A program made the position numbers and the translations under genes. Under the pieces are notes generated by a model that did no database searches, was not told the DNA's origin, and saw only the letters and a program-made list of their open reading frames with translations. Below are positions 1 through 13,101 of a stretch of DNA of 64,000 nucleotides, one piece after another. The stretch spans positions 248,001 through 312,000 of the forward strand of contig JAIWNF010000039.1 of the NCBI GenBank assembly GCA_025093555.1, read 5' to 3'. The stretch's first letter is position 1; each line of letters opens with the position of its first letter. The DNA is from Circinella umbellata (Eukaryota > Mucoromycota > Mucoromycetes > Mucorales > Lichtheimiaceae).

Positions 1-337
1 TATGAACTTTTACTTGTAATTTGCAAAAAAAAATACTTCCTTTATTTTCGCTACCACCAACAATACCGAACGATAACAAAAGAAAATGTATGGTAATAAC
101 TTGAATCGGCCCAAAATAACTGTGATGTTTATTCTATTATCTTGTTAAAAAAAATTGGTACTTTTTTTTTACGATGGTAGTATAATGAAGCTTGAGAAAA
201 GAATGATGTGCTCCTTTTTATTTCAAGCGTGGCTCATTCATCCAAGCGCAAAGAAAAAAAAAATTACCAAGTTTGGTTCTCCTCCATAATATTTTCTTTT
301 CATATAACTTTTTTTCCCTTTATCAGTTATTTTTATT

Positions 338-808
338 ATGAGTTGCCAGTCGTGCTCCGGTTGCTTCACAGGAATAAGTTGCCACACCACGCGAAACTCT
401 AAACAAGACCATGACCAATTCCAGTCATTGTTACAATTTGCCTTAACAAGTAATGAGCAATCAAAACAACAAGATGAACAAAATTCAGATCATGATCACA
501 TTATACCGACAATTGTGAGTCAGCTATCAAATAATGTGTATGCCTCTCAAGTAGCGTTATTCTCTGCACACAGTAAAATGGAATTAAAAGAATTTATTGA
601 GCTTGTACAAAAATTATATGACCACCAAGTTATAGGTTCTTTGGTTGCTTGGGCATGGGAATATTGCCATGACGACCCGATCAATTTATTGACACGGTTA
701 CGTGGTGATACAGCGAAGGAGCAAACAGAATTATGGGATTATTTAGATGGACAGGCAGAAGTTCATGAAGTTTTTAATGGGACATCTGTTGGTCGAGTAA
801 AAAGATAA
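338..808 (+). CDS. Small hypothetical protein, 156 aa
   Basis: An uninterrupted frame from an ATG at 338 to TAA at 806-808 encodes 156 residues. The N-terminus is cysteine-rich (five cysteines in the first 15 residues, including CQSCSGC), followed by a Q/N/D-rich linker. From about residue 60 a more ordered helical half carries the motifs LVAWAWEYCHD and TELWDYLDG. I do not recognise the family. The start was chosen because it is the first ATG of the frame and the cysteine cluster directly follows it. A potential donor (GTAAAA) lies just before the stop, so a spliced C-terminus is possible. An ATT/GTT microsatellite begins about 10 bases after the stop. The normal amino-acid composition of the second half supports a real gene; function unknown. 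Confidence 0.6.
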   Translation: MSCQSCSGCFTGISCHTTRNSKQDHDQFQSLLQFALTSNEQSKQQDEQNSDHDHIIPTIVSQLSNNVYASQVALFSAHSKMELKEFIELVQKLYDHQVIGSLVAWAWEYCHDDPINLLTRLRGDTAKEQTELWDYLDGQAEVHEVFNGTSVGRVKR

Positions 809-817
809 ATAAAATCA

Positions 818-862
<45 letters not shown>

Positions 863-898
863 GTTGTTGTTGTTGTTGTTGTTGTTATTATTATTTTA
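818..898. repeat. ATT/GTT trinucleotide microsatellite
   Basis: About 16 ATT units run directly into about 8 GTT units and then return to ATT, just after the stop of the preceding gene. It is a compound simple repeat in noncoding sequence and is likely to vary in length. Confidence 0.9.
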
Positions 899-1483
899 TT
901 GATATTGTTTTATTTAATGCTACTATTTCGTTGGCATACAAGAAGGGAGGCAAAGAAGAAGTCGGAAATGATTGACAAAATGTTTGTTGTGAAGAGTTTC
1001 AAAAATGGTAAGTTACTTGCGCATTTGTATGAAAATGTATGTGTGACACCCAAGGGGAAAAGAGAGGAGGCAACAAATCTTATTCACTTTCCTACCAAAG
1101 TTTGCATTTGCTTTCACTTCTGACAATTTTGGCAAATGTGTGCCCGTTATAGTAATATGTTGAGACAATTATTTATTGTTAAAAAACTACTTTTTTTTTT
1201 TACTTCCTTTCTTTTCTTCCTCTTTATACCATTTCAAATACATATACACTTACATACTTATCATTTTGTTTTATGCAAATTCTCTTTTTTACATATTATT
1301 AATCATTTTATCCTCTTTGTTATTATTACCATTAGTATCATCAAACTTTGTAAGTTTGCAAAAAGTAACTATGAAAGAAGGGGTACAAAAAACTTATCCT
1401 TTTATGCAATTTTTTTTTCTCAGACTACATATTATAATAGATAATCCTTTGCACATTAACATATACAAATATACACGCACACA
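899..1483. other. Intergenic spacer before the F-box gene
   Basis: About 585 bases of AT-rich sequence with T-rich and CT-rich tracts near 1190-1225. Open frames here are low-complexity, rich in F/I/L, and start from alternative codons. I see no gene; it probably holds the promoter and 5' leader of the F-box/WD40 gene. Confidence 0.5.
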
Positions 1484-3645
1484 ATGTCAATCTTCCATGC
1501 AACTTCAGATCATTACAACAATTCCATGTATAACAAAAAAACCCAATCTTGCGAGATCGAAATGACAGAGGCATCACCAAGTTCACCTTATCCTATGGCC
1601 TTAGATAGCCCAGTTTCTTTACCAGCATTTTATTACCCACAACAACAGCAACAGCATTTCATGTTTCCTACAGAACTGGCTATTGCACCCCCAGTAAGAT
1701 TTGGTCAAGGCAAAAAAATTGGTAAGTAGTTAGCTATCTATCAATAAATATAATGTTTAGATTCTTAACGCAAAAAAAAAAGAAAAATAGCGATTGGCTA
1801 AGAACAGAGATATACAATTAACCCTCTCCATATATATACTCATCAAATCAACCAATCATTTCTTTTTATATTTATATGTTAGACTTTTTGGCACATTTAC
1901 CTTATGAACTTTCATCACGAATCATTTCATTATTAGACTTTAAATCTTTAATTTCCATTTCAAGCGTATCAAAACAATGGCGTGCACTTTATTTTGATAA
2001 TGATATTTGGCGAATAATGATGCATGAACAAGGCTGGGGTGTACAACAACAATTAACTGGCAGCAGTAGGGGCAGTATATCAGGACAAACAAATAAACAG
2101 CAACAATATATGAATGACCAGGCGATCAATTGGCATTTTCAATTTACACAAAAATACCAGCTTTTGAAACGATGGAACAATGGTAAAGTAAAGTCCCATT
2201 TTATCATGGGACATAAAGAGGGTGTTTATTGTTTACAATTTGATGATGATAAACTTGTTACGGGAAGTCGTGATCGTACTATAAAGTTTTGGGATTCAAA
2301 GTCATATCAGTGTCTGTACACACTTCAAGGCCACCAAAGCAGCGTACTTTGTTTGAAATACGATAAAGATATTATGGTTTCTGGTTCTTCTGACTCTACT
2401 TTAATCGTATGGGATATGCACACATTACAAATGGTTAAGCAACTCAAGGTAAATGTGAATGCAGTTTATCATTACTATCATTATATAAAGACAATAAACT
2501 TACATATAATTATGAATTGTATATATGTGTCTGTCTATGTTTTCAGGGGCACGAAGGTAGTGTTTTTGATGTCTGCTTTGATGACCGGTATATTGTCAGT
2601 GGCTCCAAGGACAATAATATCCATGTATGGAGTCGTACCAATGGTGAACTTGTTCGAGTCATTCGAGGACATGGCGGTCCTGTGAACAATGTTTGTCTTT
2701 ATGGCGATCAGATTGTTTCCGCATCGGGGGACGCTACTATTCGTATGTGGGATATCACGACTGGCACGTGCATTCGCCAATTCACGGGTCATATGCATGG
2801 TGTGGCCTGTGTCCGTTATGATGGTAAACGAATTGTCAGCGGGTCTAATGACCGCACAATTAAAGTCTGGGATGCAGAAGTACGTTTTTTCTTTCGTTTT
2901 TAATTTGGTGGCAACGTCAAATGTCATTGATCATAATACAATGGGATAAAAAGACTCATACTTTTCTTTTTTTGAAAAAATTATAGACTGGACAAAATAT
3001 CATGACATTAGTGGGTAGGTAGATTGCTGTGCAAAAACTCGATACTTTTTTGATCATAATATAAATGAAAATTTATTTAATTCATTTTTCTTTTTATTAT
3101 TACTATTAATAGGACATACTGATCTTATACGAACGTTACAATTCGATAATAATAAGGTCGTAAGTGCAAGTTACGATCAAAGTATACGTGTTTGGGATAT
3201 GAGGTAAGAACTTAAACTAATATAATAAATCACCTTTTTTTTGTCATTATCATTCAATTTCATAATGCACTATGCGCATGTGTAATTTTTATTGGTTGTA
3301 TTAGCATTGTGTGTTTATTAGAATTTTTTGTTTTTGAAAAAATATGCTAAAAAAACGTCATTTTTTTTTAATTTAGCACGGGTCAATGCTTGCTAGAATT
3401 TCAAAAGGCTCAATCTCGAATTTTTAATATTCAATTTGACAAAAATCGTATTATTAGGTATTGTACATAAAAATAAACATGAGCAAAGCAGATTTTTTTT
3501 TATTCTTGGAATCCCATTACAAATATAATAAAATATAGCTTACTGAACAGTCTATTCTATTGGTAATAATTATAGTGCTCGACAAGATTGCCAGATTTTA
3601 GTCATGGATTTTGCTTATGACCTTGATACAAGCTATCTTCAATAA
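1484..3645 (+). CDS. F-box and WD40 repeat protein (SCF ubiquitin-ligase substrate receptor)
   Basis: Seven exons (1484-1721, 1883-2448, 2547-2879, 2987-3014, 3113-3203, 3377-3457, 3576-3645) join in phase to give 468 residues. After a P/Q-rich leader of about 79 residues comes an F-box (about 80-131, beginning DFLAHLPYELSSRIISLLD) for Skp1 binding. From about residue 190 there are seven WD repeats, six ending in W-D or W-S dipeptides (KFWD, IVWD, HVWS, RMWD, KVWD, RVWD) and a divergent seventh ending ILVMDF. Seven blades make a closed propeller, which in this family binds phosphorylated substrates. The order matches the Cdc4/Met30/Pof1/Fbxw group, but I cannot assign one orthologue. The gene is compact, with a 28-base exon 4. 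All six introns are GT-AG. Family assignment is very secure; the substrate is unknown. Confidence 0.93.
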
Positions 3646-5954
3646 TACACAGATAGTTTTTTTTTTCTTTTTTTGTAAATACATTTCTCTAGTTACCACA
3701 TTTATATACTTTCATTAATATTACTATAGTAATTCATATATAATCACCATGGTAACAACAAATTTAAAAAACTCATTCTGCATACATATATCATCTAAAT
3801 TAGCAGCATACAATTACTAGTATTCTCGCTTTAATAATTCTTTTTATCCCCTTTCCGGCTTCAGCAATCAAAAAACACAAAAAAAAAACATTCTTTTTGT
3901 ACTTTTTCGTTCTTTATCTTTACTTTTTAACATTTGTATATATCTCTTAAATCTATTATTCTTTTAATAATTATTTTCTTTAAAAACCCCCTCCCAAATA
4001 CAAAAAAAGAAGTAATATAATTTTATATACAACACAATATCCAAAAACATACATGCCAGTATTATAATATCCATGTATTATAAATTATACAGAGCAGAAT
4101 TATTCAACCGGTTCTCGAGCTTGTTATTGTGAGTACTAACTATATTATGGTTATAATACTTATATATACATATTTTGAAATCCCAAAATAGAAGGCTGTA
4201 GTACGCCAAAAAAAAAAAAGCTGATCGTAACCTTTTTATAGGCTAGTAACCTTGGCTTCTGCTAATCGATTGAAATATATATTACACAAGAAAAGAAAAT
4301 TCAATAAAACCCTGGTTTTTTTACAGCAGCAAAAGTTTCTTTTTTATTTTACGAAGTGATATGTTAAGCAAAACATAACAATGAAACTATCGAGTGAGTT
4401 TAGTATTTTTTGAAAGGTGGGGTTGGAAGATCAAAAAAAAAAGTATACATATTATTTGATGTACATTTTTATTACTTTTCTATCGTTTCACAATAAAAGA
4501 AATAAATACTTCGAAACGGTTTTGGGGGGGAAGAGTATCGAAGAGATAGAAAAGAGAGTTTGAAAAATAACAGTAATAAATAAAATAATTATAAACGAAA
4601 ATAAATGGGCTAGACCAATTGTTCGATTTTTCACGCTGCTTCGTTCCTTACAATGGAAAAACACGCGGTTCAGCGTAAGCAAGTGGGAGTCGCATGTTTA
4701 TATGTTTCTTGCTTGACTTGAGGCAGAGAGCGAAAAAAAAAGAGAGAGAGAGAATATTTCTTGTGTCTACTTGTGTACAACATGTCCGTGCTCTTTCATT
4801 GTTGTACAAGGAACCATTTAGTACACAAAGCGAGAGAAGGATTTAAAAAACTCTTTTTCTTGCATCTTTTACTAACCTGCTCCCCTTTTCCCCCAAAAAC
4901 ATATATTTGGTCTTTATCAATTACTTTTGTACATGTCAAACACTAGATAACTTTTGTTCATAAATGCCAGTTAAAGAAGTAACAAAAATAAAATAAAAAA
5001 AAGTCGAAACGAATTTACGGACACCATTTAATTTTTTTATGACTTTACTAAATTTAGTTTGATGGTGGTACCTTATATAAAACTTTTTTTTTCTTTTTGT
5101 CGTACTAGTCGACATTTTGCGCGCATGCTATATACTTCTCTCATGTCCCCCAAAAAAGTACTTGATTTTCGGTCGGTGGCGATAGGAAACTACAAAGTCC
5201 ATGCGGTGATCATGCAATCGGTTTTCTGTGTTGCCACCTTCAGGGTCCATTACTTCTTATTGTACATCAATAATAGTTTGACGAACCCAACTAAATTACA
5301 CACTTTCATACTTTTTAATAACGCATGTTAATCCATTACCTCCTTTTCTTGGTTGAACCATGCGTGATATTTGACCAAACTCGAATCAATCCCGAAAGAA
5401 AAAAATAACTTTACGAAAAACCACGGGGTGGATTTTTTTTTGGTATTTTGTTAACTGAAATTGTAAAGAACCAGTTATTCTTTTTTACACAATGACAAGG
5501 ATACTGCTTGTGTCCTTCCCGCGTTTTTTTTACCTTTCCTACTTAATTTTTCTCATGCACCTCACACCACTCATGCTTTGTTGTTGTGATGTATGCTCTT
5601 ATACTGTTTTGACAGCCTAATAACTCTAAAAGTAGAAACGCTAAAAAAAATCACAGTCGAATTTTTTTCTGTGTAAACTTCTTTACCATGTCTTCACTTC
5701 TGATCGCACAACCAACATACCACACAACTCTCATCATATCATCGGTTATTAGGTATCTCCGCGTGACCTACACGCTATATCCGTTGATCAAATCGAACGA
5801 GTCGAGCGGAGGTTTACTTTTTTACATTATATAAATATGACGATCTACCAAGTATAAAAAAAACTTAATATTTCGTAATCTTTTTTTTTCTTTTCTCTTT
5901 TCTTTCATTTCCTCTCTTTCTCTTCCATTTTATTTTGACAAGATTTTTTTGTAC
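3646..5954. other. Long intergenic region, no gene seen
   Basis: About 2.3 kb of AT-rich sequence with many A and T runs and a short GA repeat at 4741-4753. The few open frames (for example 4488-4682 minus and 5059-5331 plus) are short, hydrophobic and without recognisable motifs. CT-rich tracts at 5881-5937, just upstream of the next start codon, look like promoter or leader sequence. I see no RNA gene or element here. Confidence 0.5.
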
Positions 5955-7944
5955 ATGACCACCTTTTCCACAGTAGATAGTAACCCTTTTCCTATTACTA
6001 CCACCATGGCTACTAGTTCTGCTGCAGCAAATAGTAGTATGAATGATGGAAATGATATTTACTATTATCATCCTATTACGGGGATGACTGTTTTGCTAGT
6101 AGAAGGTTTGCCTCACCAACCATCGCCACCAGGACCACAACAACACCCGCTTGAGCAATGGAATACAGCAACCACAACTGATCCATTAAATATTTATGCG
6201 GTACAGCATCATCAACAACAATCGCAACCAGAACCACAAGTAATAAGCCAAATATACACGCGCACAGCACAGCCTGTTTTTAGTTACAACAATATAGCGC
6301 CTATAACAGCTGGAGCAACACACCAGCAACAGCACCATAACCAGCAGAATACACACCAGCAACAGCAACAGCAACATACAATAGTAAACACTGCCGTTAC
6401 TACTGCTAGTACCCCAATGGTTACCACTAGTAACGCTAACATTTATTTATCAAATAACCCAGCAGCAACAATAACAACGACAAGTGCTCAACCACAACGA
6501 CAGCAGCTAGGCTTTCTAATAAAGGAAGAAGGCAAGTACATAATATTAAAATATGCAAAACTTAGTTGTACTTCTTTTTGCGTCTGTCTTGATATAATGC
6601 AAAAAAAAAAAGGAGTATCACTTTGAGCGTGCGGTACAAGAAGTGTGTAAAAAAAAGCGAGGGGCACGCCTATGTTTTTGTTTTATTTATTATTACTGTT
6701 TAGTAAAGAGTGACTGAGAACTAATACACAAGGGTTGGGGATTAACTTTATATTATATAAACAGATTTAATTCAAGAAATTGAACCATGGTTTCATTCTA
6801 CAGCTTCTTCTTCTATACGACAACAAGATAATAATGACATTACGCCAATATCTACACATAGCGCGCCTTTAACGACTACAACAACTTCATTTGCCGATGA
6901 TACCCTACAAGACTGTATCGACATGATTGTCACTTCTGATTGCAACTCCAACCGTGTAACCACTCGTCCCGAAGATATGTATAGCACCAATAACAACAGC
7001 AACAGCAACAATAACAATAACAATAACAACAACTATTTAAACTCTAGTTCTACTGCACCAAGCACAGTCAAGAATACTAGTCTCGTCGTCACTTCCAGTC
7101 TCAGTGAACCACTTACTACACTTGTTGGGACACGTAATACCGCTGTTGATTCTCGTATCAGCCTTAGTAACGATAGCAATAGTGGTGATATTTCATCATT
7201 CCAAAGCAATTATAATAAATCAACTGAACATAAACGCATTAAATCAATGAGTGCTATATTCGAACAGCAACAGCTTCAACAACAACAGCAGTGGAACATT
7301 GATGTAGCATTACCAGAAGTTGATTGGCAGCTTGTCGGAGAGGATCCAGAAGCTTTACCGCGTTTACAAAAACCTCGATATAAACAAGATGATTATAATC
7401 CCAAATGGGTACGTTATACAGCTCATAATAAAGAAGGTTACTGTGATACCTGTGGCCGATGGCTTCAACTAAAGAACAGCGCTTATTGGTACCATAAACA
7501 ATTTTATCATGGCATATCTTCTGTTTCTGGTAAACCCTTTCTTGAACCATTGGAACAACGTATTAGTAGTGAAGGTGTGATTGAAGGTCTTTGTCATCAA
7601 TGCGGTTATTTTGTACCTATTTGTAATGGAAAACGACAGAAAAATAGTTTGTTATGGTACAAACATGCACACAAGGTACTTTTTTTCGTGGAGCCTTTTC
7701 TTTTTTTTTAAGTTTTTACTTCCATTCCCGCGCACATAGTATTTTTTTTTTCGGCGCACCTAACCTACTATATATACATATATATATTAACATCTGTTGC
7801 TTATTGTAACAACTATATTAATGAATGAATACAATTATAAACTATTTTGTATATTGGATCTATTAGTGCCACATTTATAATAAGCCGGAAAAATTCACTA
7901 CAACAATACCAGCTACTTCTTCCCACCGATCTTTTCCTTTGTGA
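5955..7944 (+). CDS. Rua1-type transcription regulator with C-terminal paired zinc-binding domain
   Basis: Three exons (5955-6531, 6765-7675, 7867-7944) give 521 residues. Residues 1 to about 385 are low complexity, rich in T, Q, N and S, as in fungal transcription factors. The C-terminal domain (about 388-500) has two similar halves: CDTC followed by WYHKQFYH, then CHQC followed by WYKHAHKCH. These are two C2H2-like zinc sites of the kind found in the Rua1 C-terminal family (PF14616, formerly DUF4451); Ustilago Rua1 is the named member. The first ATG lies at 5955; the open frame upstream of it has no ATG. Intron 1 begins with GC rather than GT (AAG then GCAAGT); exons 1 and 2 join in phase only if this donor is used. 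A nuclear role as a DNA-binding regulator is inferred from the family; targets are unknown. Confidence 0.85.
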
Positions 7945-8842
7945 TTAGCCTTCTTTATAATTATTTTTGTTTCATGTAATAACACATACATACACTTATA
8001 TATTGTTTCTTCTTCTCTTTTCTTACCCCCCTCTTTTTTTTGTGCAAAAAACAACAACAAATTCCCCAGTTATGTCTTACTTTATTTTATTTGTTTTTTC
8101 TTTTAATTATGCCTTTCCGTCGCTGTGTCCTTATTTTTATACTTTCAATTAACAAAAAAACACACAAAAAATAATAGTTGTGTATACTTATATACCCCTC
8201 ACACATCCATCTCATCTCATCCCACTCAATTTCATCCATCAATTCAAAGCAAAAAAAAAAGCCTTTATCATTTCATCCATTCATCTACCTTTTATAGTAA
8301 GTAACATCCAGTATATTGTTTTTCCTTTGCTCTTTTATTATGTACTAGCAATCCACTGATCAATACCAACCCGACTACATACTTCCCAACCAACATTGGC
8401 CACCTGCTCACGTATCCCATGATTATAAAACTAAAAAATACTAAATTACTCCTATATACTCTTGTTATAGTTTAGTAGTTACATATATTTATATATTATC
8501 CATTATTTATTATTATTTGTATATTTATTAATTATTAGTTATTGATTATTTGTTAATTTGTTACTATTATTATTATATTAAAGAATGAAGAAGAAAAGTG
8601 GATCAAATTTTGTATCATATACTACTAGTACTCCTTTCTTTTCTCTCCTATGTAGGTCGTTTTCTATATAAATTTCGTTTTGATTTTTGTAAACGTGGTC
8701 TTGCTTCATCCCATGGGCCGTGGATTTCACTAAGTTTTTTTTTTTTTTTAAAAAAAAAAAGAATCAATCAGTTAACTGTCCAAGTTTATTTACTACATAT
8801 GCATAGCAGCCACTACAAGTGACAGTAGTACAATTAATACGC
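7945..8842. other. Intergenic region between convergent genes
   Basis: About 900 bases between the 3' ends of the Rua1-like gene and GPI2. It is AT-rich with a long T/A run near 8737-8760. Open frames (7967-8152, 8598-8822) are short, hydrophobic and unsupported. Probably the two 3' UTRs. Confidence 0.5.
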
Positions 8843-10083
8843 TTACTTTTTATATTTTTGAATAAATATTAGCCAGTAGGGGCATATAAATGTAATAAAA
8901 CAAAAGCCCAACACATAAAGGCAGACAATTGCTTTCGATATTCGCAGAAACATAGCAACTGATACCAATAACATAAGAATGGTCAGTGTCACTTGAACTT
9001 TTGGACTTAATTCCTATATTAATCATCAGATGCGATTCACACACATATAAAAAAAAATGAAAATCGTTAGCTGCGCGCACGTTACTGCAAAAAAAAAAGT
9101 TTTAAATTTTAGTACCTGTAAATAACGTCTGAGTATAGGGAATAATGCGAACCATTCCACTGCAAATGATAATAAACCAAACACATCCAAGTTAGTATCA
9201 AGGCGAGATGCGAGTAAAACAGAGGCAAAAATGGCTGCGTTGGTTGACAATGATCCTGGTATTCTATTTATTTTTTATATGGTTCAATAAAAATGATTAG
9301 TCTGATTTATGTTTCTCTTATTTTCTTTGAGAAATGGTACTTACTTGACATGAGCTCTACTCTGAGAAACGTAATCATGAAATAAAACATTGGTGAGGAA
9401 ACAACAAACAGTTAATGTCCAAATAGTGTCATCACTTATTTGACTCGTCAACGTTTTAAGAATAGGTGATAATCCTAATAAGGTAGAAAAGAAAAAAATG
9501 GCACTTTTTACAACGCGCTTTCCTAATAATAAATAACAAAATTAATTTGAAGTTACCATAGTAAATTAAAGAGCTAGTAAAAAAAAATGCCTACTCTTAC
9601 GTTCAAAAGTATGTTGTCGACGTGTCATGACCAAATCACAGAATATATAACCGATACCAGTTAATAAAGAACCAGACCATATCAAATGACTTGCTGCCAA
9701 AGTATTTAATTGTAAATATATGAAAATGGCAATAAATATAACCACACTGCTGATATGTTGTGTAATGACTCCTGATTCATACACCATTTTCCAATAATCA
9801 TATGTGTGAACGTTAACTAATTGATAAAATAGATTATTAACTAATTAATTATACTCTTCATTATGAACATTATGCATCTTTTCTTTGCATAAAAATAAAG
9901 CCGCTATTATTATTTATTTATTTTAATCATTTTACCGTTCTTTTGCAGTTCATCAAGAAACGTGTTATCAACATAATTATCTGGGTAATTTTGCTTTACC
10001 CATAATAGTTTTCGCCAAGGTGGATTGTTAAGATTGTATTGGTAATCAGGGCTCGGGAATTGATGAGCCACGGGCACATCCAT
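8843..10083 (-). CDS. GPI2: Phosphatidylinositol N-acetylglucosaminyltransferase subunit GPI2/PIG-C
   Basis: Five exons on the minus strand (10083-9936, 9816-9601, 9522-9345, 9263-9116, 9013-8843) join in phase to give 286 residues, the usual PIG-C length. The protein is part of the ER-membrane complex that moves GlcNAc from UDP-GlcNAc to phosphatidylinositol, the first step of GPI-anchor synthesis. The N-terminus has the diagnostic PPWRKLLWVKQNYPDNYVD, with FLDEL just after. Several hydrophobic membrane segments follow, with family motifs such as SSVVIF, GLSPILKTLT, TNAAIFASVLLASRL and WFALFPILRRYLQ, and the C-terminus ends CPYWLIFIQKYKK. Intron 4 must span 9115-9014: a nearer acceptor at 9085 would give a 31-base intron and a stop in frame. 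A second upstream ATG is in the wrong frame. Assignment is very secure. Confidence 0.93.
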
Positions 10084-11502
10084 TGGACCATTTGGTTTTA
10101 TATTGAAACAAAAAAAAAAAAAAAACTCGTGCCAGAGAGTCAGTCCATTTTGAGTTTGAAAAACAAAAGGTGAACTAGGGAATTTGCGTATAGCGAAGAT
10201 CTGACAAGTCTAAATAATCATCAGAAAGTGAGGTTTAGCACGAAGCAACTACTATTATGCACATGGTAAAGTAGCATAAGCTCCAAAAAAATAAAGACTA
10301 TTTCATTTGGTTTTTATGCAGCTAAAATCTACCATAAGTTTTTTCATCGGTAAGGAGCATAAATATTTACAATGAAGGATAAAAACATGGTATTCTTATA
10401 TATATACAATATCTCAGGAAAAATACTTTGAAATAAAGTTCAAGGTATTTAGAACGTACCGAGAACTGATAATAGTTTATCTAATTCATATCGCATAAGA
10501 TTTATAGTTCTAATCGCGAAGAATACATATATAAGAGCGGTTGATCTGAACCATGATTGTTGGTGCACCTCCGATTTGCGATTATTCTATACCGACGCTT
10601 CCCAGCCCAAAAATGGTATATCAGACCCCGTTTCGATTTCCCAAATAGACTAACCATCAAAGACCATAGACGGTAGTATATCTATGACATCAAATGATTT
10701 TTATTATGATACTTCATAAACCTATGAAATAGTTATTGTTATTGTTATTATTATTATTATTGCTTTTCTTGTTGACGGTGAGTCAAACGAAAGAAACGTT
10801 AACAACAGGTTGAAATAACAAAAATGAATGTGACTATGAACTAGTTGAAGATAATACAGCTTCCTTCTGGACCCAAAAAAAAAACATAGTAAGCTATTAT
10901 GCTATAATTACATACTTTGGAATAAAGAGAAGTACACACACATACACAAACGTACGCTTTTTTCACCATGACATCAAACAAACATGGCAAAAACGGCAAA
11001 AACAGGAAAATAATAGAGTAGTACAAGGTTTAGGAAAACGGTAGTTGTTCCGGATAAGCTACTATTTAAGTATCACGGAGATCAGTAAGAAAAGCAGACA
11101 AAAAATAATTATGGTTATTGATATGATGATGATAATAATTATAATCTATTATTAAAGGAATAAAGGGTTTATCATCCAACCATCAATCGCACATTAATCT
11201 ATCATTTTGATCTTTTTTTCGGAGTGCATGATTACTTCGGCATCTCAAGTGACGACAAAAAAAAAAAAAGGTGGGGGCATTTGAGTAGTGATGCAATTAT
11301 CATTCATAACAATATAATTATTTCACAACGCGACACAACATTCTTGAAAATTTAGGTCCTTGTGGTTAAAGCATGTTTGTTTTTATTCTGGGATATTAAC
11401 TGTTTTATATAAAAAGGCAAATAAAAAAAGGACCGAGTTTTCTTTTTTTTTTCTTTTTTTTTCACTTTTCTCAACACATAATCCTTTTTTCTTATATAAA
11501 AC
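10084..11502. other. Divergent intergenic region between GPI2 and FBA1
   Basis: About 1.4 kb that should hold both promoters. It contains an ATT microsatellite at about 10738-10762 and T-rich/CT-rich tracts just before the FBA1 start (11440-11495), with a TATATAAA-like stretch at about 11492-11500. The short minus-strand frames have no recognisable motif. No other gene seen. Confidence 0.5.
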
Positions 11503-13101
11503 ATGGGTCTCCTCGATATTGTTCCTGCTGGTGTCGTAACTGGTGATAACCTTCGCAAAGTTTTCGAATACGGTAAGTAGCATATAGTTCTTTTTTGCTC
11601 TCTCTTTCATACACAAACTCGTATACAAACGCTCATATATATCAATCGATCGAAACTAACAGCAAACATTTAATGTCCTCTTGTTTATTATAGCTCGCGA
11701 ACAAAAGTTTGCTATTCCCGCCATCAACTGTACTTCTACCAGGTAAGAATAAGATTGAATGCACTATTATTAAATGAAAGTTTAAAGTCTATAATGCAAA
11801 AAATAAAACAAAGAGTTTGAAAAGGGAAAACGCGGGAGATTAACGGGAAAAACATTTAGAAGCATTTGCTTAGTTGTTTGATCTTGTTAAGTTTCTCTGT
11901 GAAAAGGAATACGCGGAATTTTGTCTGACTTTCTTTTGTTTATCTTTAGCACCATCAATGCTGCTCTTGAAGCTGCTCGTGACATCAAGTCTCCTATCAT
12001 CATTCAATTCTCTAATGGTGGTGCTGCTTTTATTGCCGGTAAGGGTTTGAGCAACAAGAACCAAGAAGCCTCTATTATTGGTGCTGTTGCTGGTGCTCAG
12101 GTAAATAAATAAATAAAAATCTCTTCTCTTGTAACGAAAATAAACAAAACATAACATACTTACTATCCTATACATTTTGCTTAAATTGTATAGTATGTCC
12201 GTACTGTTGCCAAAGCATATGGAATCCCTGTCATCATCCACTCTGATCATTGTGCCAAGAAGCTTCTTCCATGGTTCGATGGTATGCTTGCTGCTGATGA
12301 AGAATATTTCAAGGCTAATGGAGAACCTCTCTTCTCTTCTCACATGTTGGATCTTTCCGAAGATCCCAAGGAAGAAAACATTGAAATTTGCTTAAAGTAT
12401 TTGAAGCGCATGGCACCTATGGGCTGTTTATTGGAAATGGAAATTGGTATCACTGGTGGTGAAGAAGATGGTGTTAACAACGAAGATGTTGATAATGCTT
12501 CTCTTTACACTCAACCTGAAGATATCTGGGAAATTTACAAGGCCTTCTCCGAAATTACTGATTTGTTTTCTATTGCTGCTGCATTTGGCAACGTTCACGG
12601 TGTCTATGCTCCTGGTAACGTCAAGTTGCACCCTGAATTATTGGAAAAGCATCAAGCTTATGTTACTGAACAGCTCAAGAGCAGCAACCCTAAGCCTGTC
12701 TTCTTTGTCTTCCACGGTGGTTCTGGTTCTAGTGAACAAGAAATCGCTACTGCTGTCAATAATGGTGTTGTCAAGATGAATGTTGATACAGATACCCAAT
12801 GGGCTTACTGGATTGGTTTACGTAACTATTATGAAGACAAGAAGGATTATCTTCAAACTCAAGTCGGTAACCCCGAAGGTGCTGGAAAGCCAAACAAGAA
12901 GTTCTATGATCCCAGAGTCTGGGTTCGTGTAAGTATAGTAAAAAAATAAAGTGAAAATTGAGGATGAGAATGTGCATATATTAGATTTTTTTTTACTTGA
13001 TAAACTAATCTTTTTTTAAAAATATGTAGGAATCTGAAAAAACTATGATTGAACGTGTTCAACAAGCCTGTAAAGATTTGGCTAATGTTGATGTTTTGTA
13101 A
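11503..13101 (+). CDS. FBA1: Fructose-bisphosphate aldolase, class II
   Basis: Five exons (11503-11572, 11694-11742, 11950-12100, 12194-12928, 13030-13101) give 358 residues, the normal length of fungal class II aldolase. The enzyme splits fructose 1,6-bisphosphate into dihydroxyacetone phosphate and glyceraldehyde 3-phosphate in the cytosol, using zinc. Family landmarks are the start MGLLDIVPAGVVTGDNL; PAINCTSTSTINAALEAAR; the zinc/substrate motif VIIHSDHCAKKLLPWFDG; LEMEIGITGGEEDGV; AAFGNVHGVYAPGNVKL (zinc His); FVFHGGSGSS (zinc His); and VVKMNVDTDTQWAYW. Three small 5' exons precede one large exon, so introns crowd the start. The gene prefers C-ending codons such as ATC, AAC and GGT, as expected for high expression. 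No catalytic residue appears to be missing. Confidence 0.97.

Noticed and set aside
1..337. A 64-codon frame at 208-402 overlapping the first gene
   Set aside because: It starts from a non-ATG codon, is hydrophobic low-complexity sequence and overlaps the better-supported frame at 338-808.
6793..7032. Minus frame beginning with a poly-leucine run
   Set aside because: Antisense of a poly-asparagine AAC/AAT tract in the Rua1-like gene.
9085..9115. A 31-base intron in GPI2 (GTACTA ... TTTTTTGCAG)
   Set aside because: Using this acceptor puts TAA directly in frame; the acceptor at 9014 restores the conserved C-terminus.
11870..12343. A 157-codon minus frame across FBA1
   Set aside because: Antisense to the aldolase exons and introns; aldolase is certain on the plus strand.
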